Source of the DNA: Penicillium oxalicum
Taxonomy: Eukaryota > Ascomycota > Eurotiomycetes > Eurotiales > Aspergillaceae
Reading direction: 5' to 3'
Length of the DNA: 64,000 nucleotides
Assembly: GCF_001723175.1 (NCBI RefSeq)
Contig: NC_064653.1
Location: 992,001-1,056,000, forward strand
The notes beneath the pieces are model-generated. The model did not search any database. It was not told the origin of the DNA and was given only the letters and a program-made list of their open reading frames with translations. The translations under genes were made by a program, and so were the position numbers. Shown piece after piece: positions 59,179-64,000 of the stretch. Each line of letters starts with the position of its first letter. The stretch's first letter is position 1.

Positions 59179-59744
59179 TCGAGCTACAATATTGCTGTGT
59201 GAAACAATATCTCGAATCATCGATGAATTTTGGGTCCTAAAAGTACGAAGTTTGAACATTGATTTGTCCATGAGCTGGGACATTCGATGGTGTAGATGGG
59301 TTCTTTAGCCAGACCGCCGGAGGATTTTGGTTCGAACCAGGTTTGGTAGATGAATTTTTGAGGGTATATGGGCCCGACACCACAACACAAATAGGATGAA
59401 ATTGTCAAAATAAAGAGATTCATATGGCTTGAGCCAACTCTTTTTTGACAACTAATTCATTAATAAACAGATGAAGAGGCGCTTGAACAGTTAGTGCTGC
59501 GCATGAGAACATGAAAGGCGGTGAGTAATTTGTCTCTCTGATTGGTGCAAACGTTCCATTCCCGAACAGCTCACATTTTCGCGGTGCACCAACTCCGAGA
59601 TCCAGTCCATCCAGATCACGACTCTCGCAAACGGTGCAAGCTCATAGATCATTCGTCTTCAAGTCAGCGCCTATATCGAACCTCTCCCCCTCACACCCGT
59701 GCTATTTCATCGACTTACCCACTCCGCCACTTCATCGAAACATC
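59179..59744. other. Spacer upstream of smf
   Basis: No gene is seen. GGTTCGAACC near 59328 is a short palindrome resembling a tRNA T loop, but no cloverleaf surrounds it. Confidence 0.45.
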
Positions 59745-60404
59745 ATGAGTGTATGTCCCGAGCTTTCCCCTCCTCTGACCCCCATCACCACCAGCTCCGT
59801 CTCGCGCCTCACGAGGCATCCCAATTGCTGAACCTTCAGTCACCGAGTATTCGCTAACCTATCGCGCTCTCGCAGTTCCAACCAGTCAACCCCCGGCCCT
59901 TTTTGCAGGCTAGGTACGCAGCGTCTCACTCCCATGTCCCCATCCGTCGCCGTCCAGGATGATCCCCCGGGGCGCCGCTCCCCGGATTTGCGCAACCACA
60001 TCCTCCATGCAGCGGAGTACATTGCTAATGCGAATTCATTGACATGCAGAGTCGGCACCGAGATGGTCATCCGCCTGAAGTGGGGCCAGACCGAATACAA
60101 GGGCGCATTGGAGAGCATCGATTCCTACATGAACGTTTTGCTGCGCGATACGGAGGAATACATTGATGGCAAGCACACTGGTAGTCTGGGTCTTGTTCTG
60201 ATCCGGTGCGTACAGACCTACTCATGAGAGGACTTTTCGGTGCAATCGTGGGCGACAACTCCGTTGATGAGCGGGACGGCGTCGAGGGTCAATTATGAGA
60301 TTGTGATGGGACTGACAAACGATCGTGATGCTTACAGGTGTAACAATATCCTCTGGATGGGATCGGCAGACAGTGTGGAAATGACGGATCTTGGGTTAAA
60401 ATAG
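59745..60404 (+). CDS. smf: Small nuclear ribonucleoprotein SmF
   Basis: Core Sm protein of the heptameric ring on U1, U2, U4 and U5 snRNAs, acting in pre-mRNA splicing. Four exons: 59745-59750, 59876-59913, 60050-60205 and 60338-60404, giving 88 aa. The first coding exon is only 6 nt (Met-Ser). The next gives [12 protein letters not shown], the SmF-specific NPKPFL signature. The Sm1 motif is [26 protein letters not shown], and Sm2 is [13 protein letters not shown], rebuilt across the last intron. EEYIDG between them is also typical of SmF, separating it from LSm6. The tail is short and ends TDLGLK. Introns have GTATGT, GTACGC and GTGCGT donors. Confidence 0.93.
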
Positions 60405-60597
60405 GTCATTGCGGGGAAATGAAATACGACTGCTCGACTGCTTGGTGACCCTTGTGCGCAGTGGACCTTTCTCTTCTTCTTCCTTTTTTTTATACTCCCG
60501 AGGAGACTGGCAACCGTTGGATGATCACCGAGAATCTGTTTGTCGGACTTGGGAAAAAGAAAAGAAAAAGAAAAGGAAGATGGGACCCGACAACTAC

Positions 60598-60619
60598 GGG
60601 GGGGGGGGGGGGGGGGGGG
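60598..60619 (+). repeat. Poly-G homopolymer, 22 nt
   Basis: Uninterrupted G22 downstream of smf. Such a tract can form G-quadruplex structures and is a likely place for assembly or sequencing length error. Confidence 0.95.
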
Positions 60620-63028
60620 TTTCGTTGCTGAAGAGAGCTTTCATCCTTACACCGGTCAAGATGGTCTTCGTCCGATTCAGGAGATGGCATCTTGGGAATA
60701 GCATTGTACATTGACAGGGCACAAAACCGAACGGTCACCGAGAGTTTTGGCTCGACGTGGAAGCTGCTGCTTGCTGCTGCTTGTTTTTGGGCTGTCAAGA
60801 CCTCAATATGCGGCGTATGTCCACATCTTTTTTCTGTTGTGGACTGACTGATTTTTCTTTGTTCCCCCTCCCCCAACATTCATGAGGCGTTTTATTGTTA
60901 CTTATTTGGAAATTCTGATATCTTGCACGGCAATTGGCCGAAATCGAACGATCGTCTTTGGACAAGAAATTTTGTTAGTGGCTGCTTTGTATACGAGCTG
61001 CCTGTTTCAGAATAGCCATACTTTATCTTGTCGGATGGCACTTGCCTCGATGCTAGTAATGATAGGCGTAAGTGGCTCAGTCTCAGGACTCAGGGCTCAG
61101 CTAGAGTTAAATATCAACCACACGCGACGCGCGTAAGATTTGCCTTTGAGCACGAGGTCGACCACTTCGAGAAGGTCGGTATACCACGATACCACTGGAA
61201 GACGATCGACGCTGCTTCGTTTCAGCAGGACTACCTTAGTACTTAGTAGTCCCAGATGGTATCCAGTAGGTGCATGTACATCCATCATCTTCCATGCTAA
61301 TCATAGACGCGCACGTCCCCCTCAAGAAGGCGTACCTCAGGCCACGGGGCAAGCTTGAAGTTCAGCCACTTAGAACGTCTCGTCCGGGATACTGTGGCGA
61401 TCTACCAGCCACATTGGGCCTGGCGGATGAGGTTCATCGGTTTAAAAGGGGGGGGGAGGGTTTGAATCCAAATTAAGATTTGTTACGATGATGTACTGAT
61501 GTCTAGTATGAGGATTATCGGGGGTAAATGTATTGCGCTGATTGTAGTAGTTTGACCTCTCTTTCTCTTTCCCTTTCCCTTTCTCTTTCATTCTTTTTCT
61601 TTTGTCAAGAAACAATTTTTATTCTAGAAGAAAAAAGCTAAAAAGTCCCAAGGAATGTGATCATAGCTCAGACACAACCTTTAGTGTACTACAGTACTCC
61701 TCTATTTTGATCTCACCAAGATAGCCGCCGCTGGCCATTGCCATGGAAATTCCTTTTCAGGTCCAAAATGCCAGATACATAGATGAAGTACCTAGCCTAC
61801 GTCAATTGCCACAAAAAAAGCTTCTACAGACCCCGATGCGATCCCGACAGAGCGACGAGAAAGAAGAGACCCGCAACATTGACATCAGAACTCGGAAGGG
61901 CGTGGAGCGTGGATCAGTTTGTTGCGCGCCTCTCTCCTTATCTTTCTTTTTTCCTCTTTCTTTTTCCGGTGCAACGCCGCTCTAGGTTCAGATGATGTAC
62001 TCTGTCCTGCCACCCTTTGACCGGTGAAAAAGTGGAGGTGTTCGTCAGCCCTGGGTGGAGAATGAAACGAGAATGGAAGATTGGAGGGGCTCATGATTTA
62101 AGGTAGGTAAGGTAGGTAGTCTCCGACTTGACGTGGTGGGTGTTTCGTCATCGACAGGGCTCCAAAGGTTCCACCGAGGCTGGACTGTCACTTCCACCGG
62201 CACTGGGATATTCAATTACAACCCACTGAGTCAGTGAGTACTTGGTTACAGTTTATGAGAGTACGACCATGGGAGTAGGTCATGGACCGCGGGTGCGCGG
62301 CATGGATGGGAAAACCAAAGACCCGCAACGGCGGGTAAAGGTCCATGTCGTTGAATCTGCATCTGTATGAATCGGTGCGTGACGATCCCGCAGTATGTCA
62401 TTTTCTATTTTTTTTTGACTTGTTGAAATTTCGACAATAGGTTAAAAAGGTTGATTTGACCGAATGATGTGGGAGGCTGGAGATTTGGAGGTATGTGGCA
62501 GCCGTGACGATCACCCGCTGACGCAGCGTGCTCCCGGCGGCCTTTCCACCTGTACCGATGCTACTACTTGTATGCTACTACAATACAGTCCGATTTGCCG
62601 TCTGTCGGATGTTGTTCCGACCCGAACTACATCAACACCTTGCGCAGAACCAAAAACGCCAGAACGGGATGCGACACTGAAACAGGCTGGTAGGTTCTGT
62701 CTCTCCAGGTAAATCCACTTCAGACGAGGAGGATGCAGTGAGGGTCCTTCCCCCGTCCTTCTCGAAGTGAGCCCCCGACGTCATGGCGTTGGAACGGGCG
62801 CAGGCGGAAGTGGGGGAGGCTGGACTCGAGTACGTTCACATAGGCAGACACATACATCGAGGAGATTGGATTGGAAGCTGAGAATAGAAGTCATGTTGGA
62901 TCCCCTTGGTGACATGTCGCGACGCCATGGAATCTTGGATGCAGAATAGATGTAATCCACGCACTTGAGGCAATGTACAGTAGAGATGTGTTTTCTGCTC
63001 AGGTACCTGGTCGGGAGTGTAGTTTCTG

Positions 63029-63046
63029 TCTCTCTCTCTCTCTCTC
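63029..63046 (+). repeat. (TC)9 microsatellite
   Basis: Nine perfect TC dinucleotides in a non-coding region. Confidence 0.95.
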
Positions 63047-63831
63047 GATCTTCTCTTCTCTTCGCTCGGCAGAGGGTCATGAAGTGTCATCTAGGTAAAT
63101 AATTTCACAACAATGCTACAGATGCTCGCTGAGATGATGAGAGGAGTGCTGCAGAAGAAATCGGTCCACCCGTCAGTCCCTGCGAGTAAAACTCCAACCC
63201 TCCATTTACGAGAGGGCATGGAATGGAAGTGGCCAAAGTGCAGGCCACAGTCCTGCGTGGGACGTTCCACCTCCTTCAGGATGAAACTTTCTCACAAAGC
63301 TCCCCAGGCGAAATCCATCCATGACAATCGGTCGTCAGCAACGATCTCTGCACTGCCCCTCGTGGACAAGGATCACCATCGGAGAGTCATGAATGCTCCT
63401 GGAATAATTCCCCTTCCACCCCCCCCGGTAGTCCCTTTTCCCACTAACTCTGAGCAGTGAGTATTGGATCACCCATCTTTGACAGGACCCTCCAATCGAT
63501 TGATAACGTGTTAGTCACAAAGCCCTGTCTGATCGATACCCAAGAGGGAGATGGTCATCCTCCACTTGGATTGTCGTAGTAAGCCCGCACATGGACGCCC
63601 ACCACGTCCCGTCTCACGCGGGCGCGGGGGATCCATCACCAACCTCGTTCCCCAGTTTTTAAGCGCCACCCGACCACCTGACTGGCACGCGGGGGACGAT
63701 CGTCACTGATCGTCACAACGAGCACGGTCGAATTTGTCCGCTGAATATTGGGCAGATTGACAGATTGGCAGAACCTCGAGGGCTTTTTTTGAAACGGCCT
63801 TTGCGCCATTTCTCCATCTGTCAACCCCCTC

Positions 63832-63848
63832 TGCAGGATTATCCTGCA
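63832..63848. repeat. 17-nt palindrome TGCAGGAT-T-ATCCTGCA
   Basis: Two perfect 8-bp arms around a single central T. It could be a binding site for a dimeric regulator in the promoter of a gene beyond the right edge; this is positional inference only. Confidence 0.7.
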
Positions 63849-64000
63849 CGAGGGCAAGGGGGTCGGGGTTATTGACCAGGGCTCTGGCGTCGTGTTTGGG
63901 GCCCCTGGTTGCATGGTTGGTCGGAAGAGAGGAGATCTTTTAACGTAGGTGAGATGAAACAAGAAGCCCAGTCAACCATACAACACCCCCCGCCCTTTTT

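Larger units (their letters stand above)
60405..64000. other. 3.6-kb region without recognisable genes, to the right edge
   Basis: No ORF here has convincing protein character. It contains a 22-nt G run (60598-60619), a (TC)9 run (63029-63046), an AGGTAGGTAAGGTAGGTAG short tandem at 62100-62118, and a 17-nt palindrome at 63832-63848. The last kilobase may be the promoter of a gene beyond the window. No RNA gene is recognised. Confidence 0.5.

Overview
The window is genomic DNA of a filamentous ascomycete, most likely a eurotialean mould of the Aspergillus/Penicillium type. This rests on the N-terminal half of a clear XlnR xylanase regulator, a fused CnxE-type molybdopterin protein, short introns (about 50-110 nt) with GTANGT-like donors and nearby branch sites, monocistronic genes on both strands and long A/T- or C/T-rich intergenic stretches. 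I cannot fix the species from sequence alone.

Layout. 1-914: 5' part of xlnR on the minus strand, cut by the window edge. 3837-5450: a D-aminopeptidase of bacterial type. 6021-7126 and 9741-10652: two divergent short-chain dehydrogenases for sugars or polyols. 11099-12216: RNA polymerase III subunit Rpc37. 12880-17062: mitochondrial RNA polymerase. 17458-17530: tRNA-Val. 18484-23290: sulfite reductase beta subunit. 23827-24360: an orphan ORF. 26480-27607: Kei1. 30123-32149: a DHA1 drug/H+ transporter. 34361-35272: Rab6/Ypt6. 35718-36610: V-ATPase proteolipid Vma16, followed by an 8 x 17-bp minisatellite. 37317-39677: CnxE. 41093-41178: intron-containing tRNA-Asp. 41655-43720: a PL4 rhamnogalacturonan lyase. 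44000-47157: a DDHD phospholipase. 47866-54881: a lineage-specific-looking stretch with a 930-aa protein containing degenerate repeats, a four-helix membrane protein and a secreted precursor with two Kex2-type sites. 55865-57763: a phenol-hydroxylase-like flavoprotein. 58162-59178: a CXXC zinc protein (UPF0587/DUF866). 59745-60404: SmF. 60405-64000: no gene recognised.

Most genes are single housekeeping genes without pathway clustering. The looser themes are plant-biomass and sugar use (XlnR, two polyol-type SDRs, PL4 lyase), assimilation (Met5 for sulfur, CnxE for the molybdenum cofactor needed by nitrate reductase), membrane traffic and lipid biology (Rab6, Kei1, DDHD lipase, Vma16) and RNA metabolism (Rpc37, Rpo41, SmF, two tRNAs).

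The least explained part is 47.8-54.9 kb. I found no defence system, CRISPR array, biosynthetic gene cluster or intact transposon. Exon borders were inferred by eye from splice consensus, frame and remembered family conservation. No alignment, search or transcript data were available.
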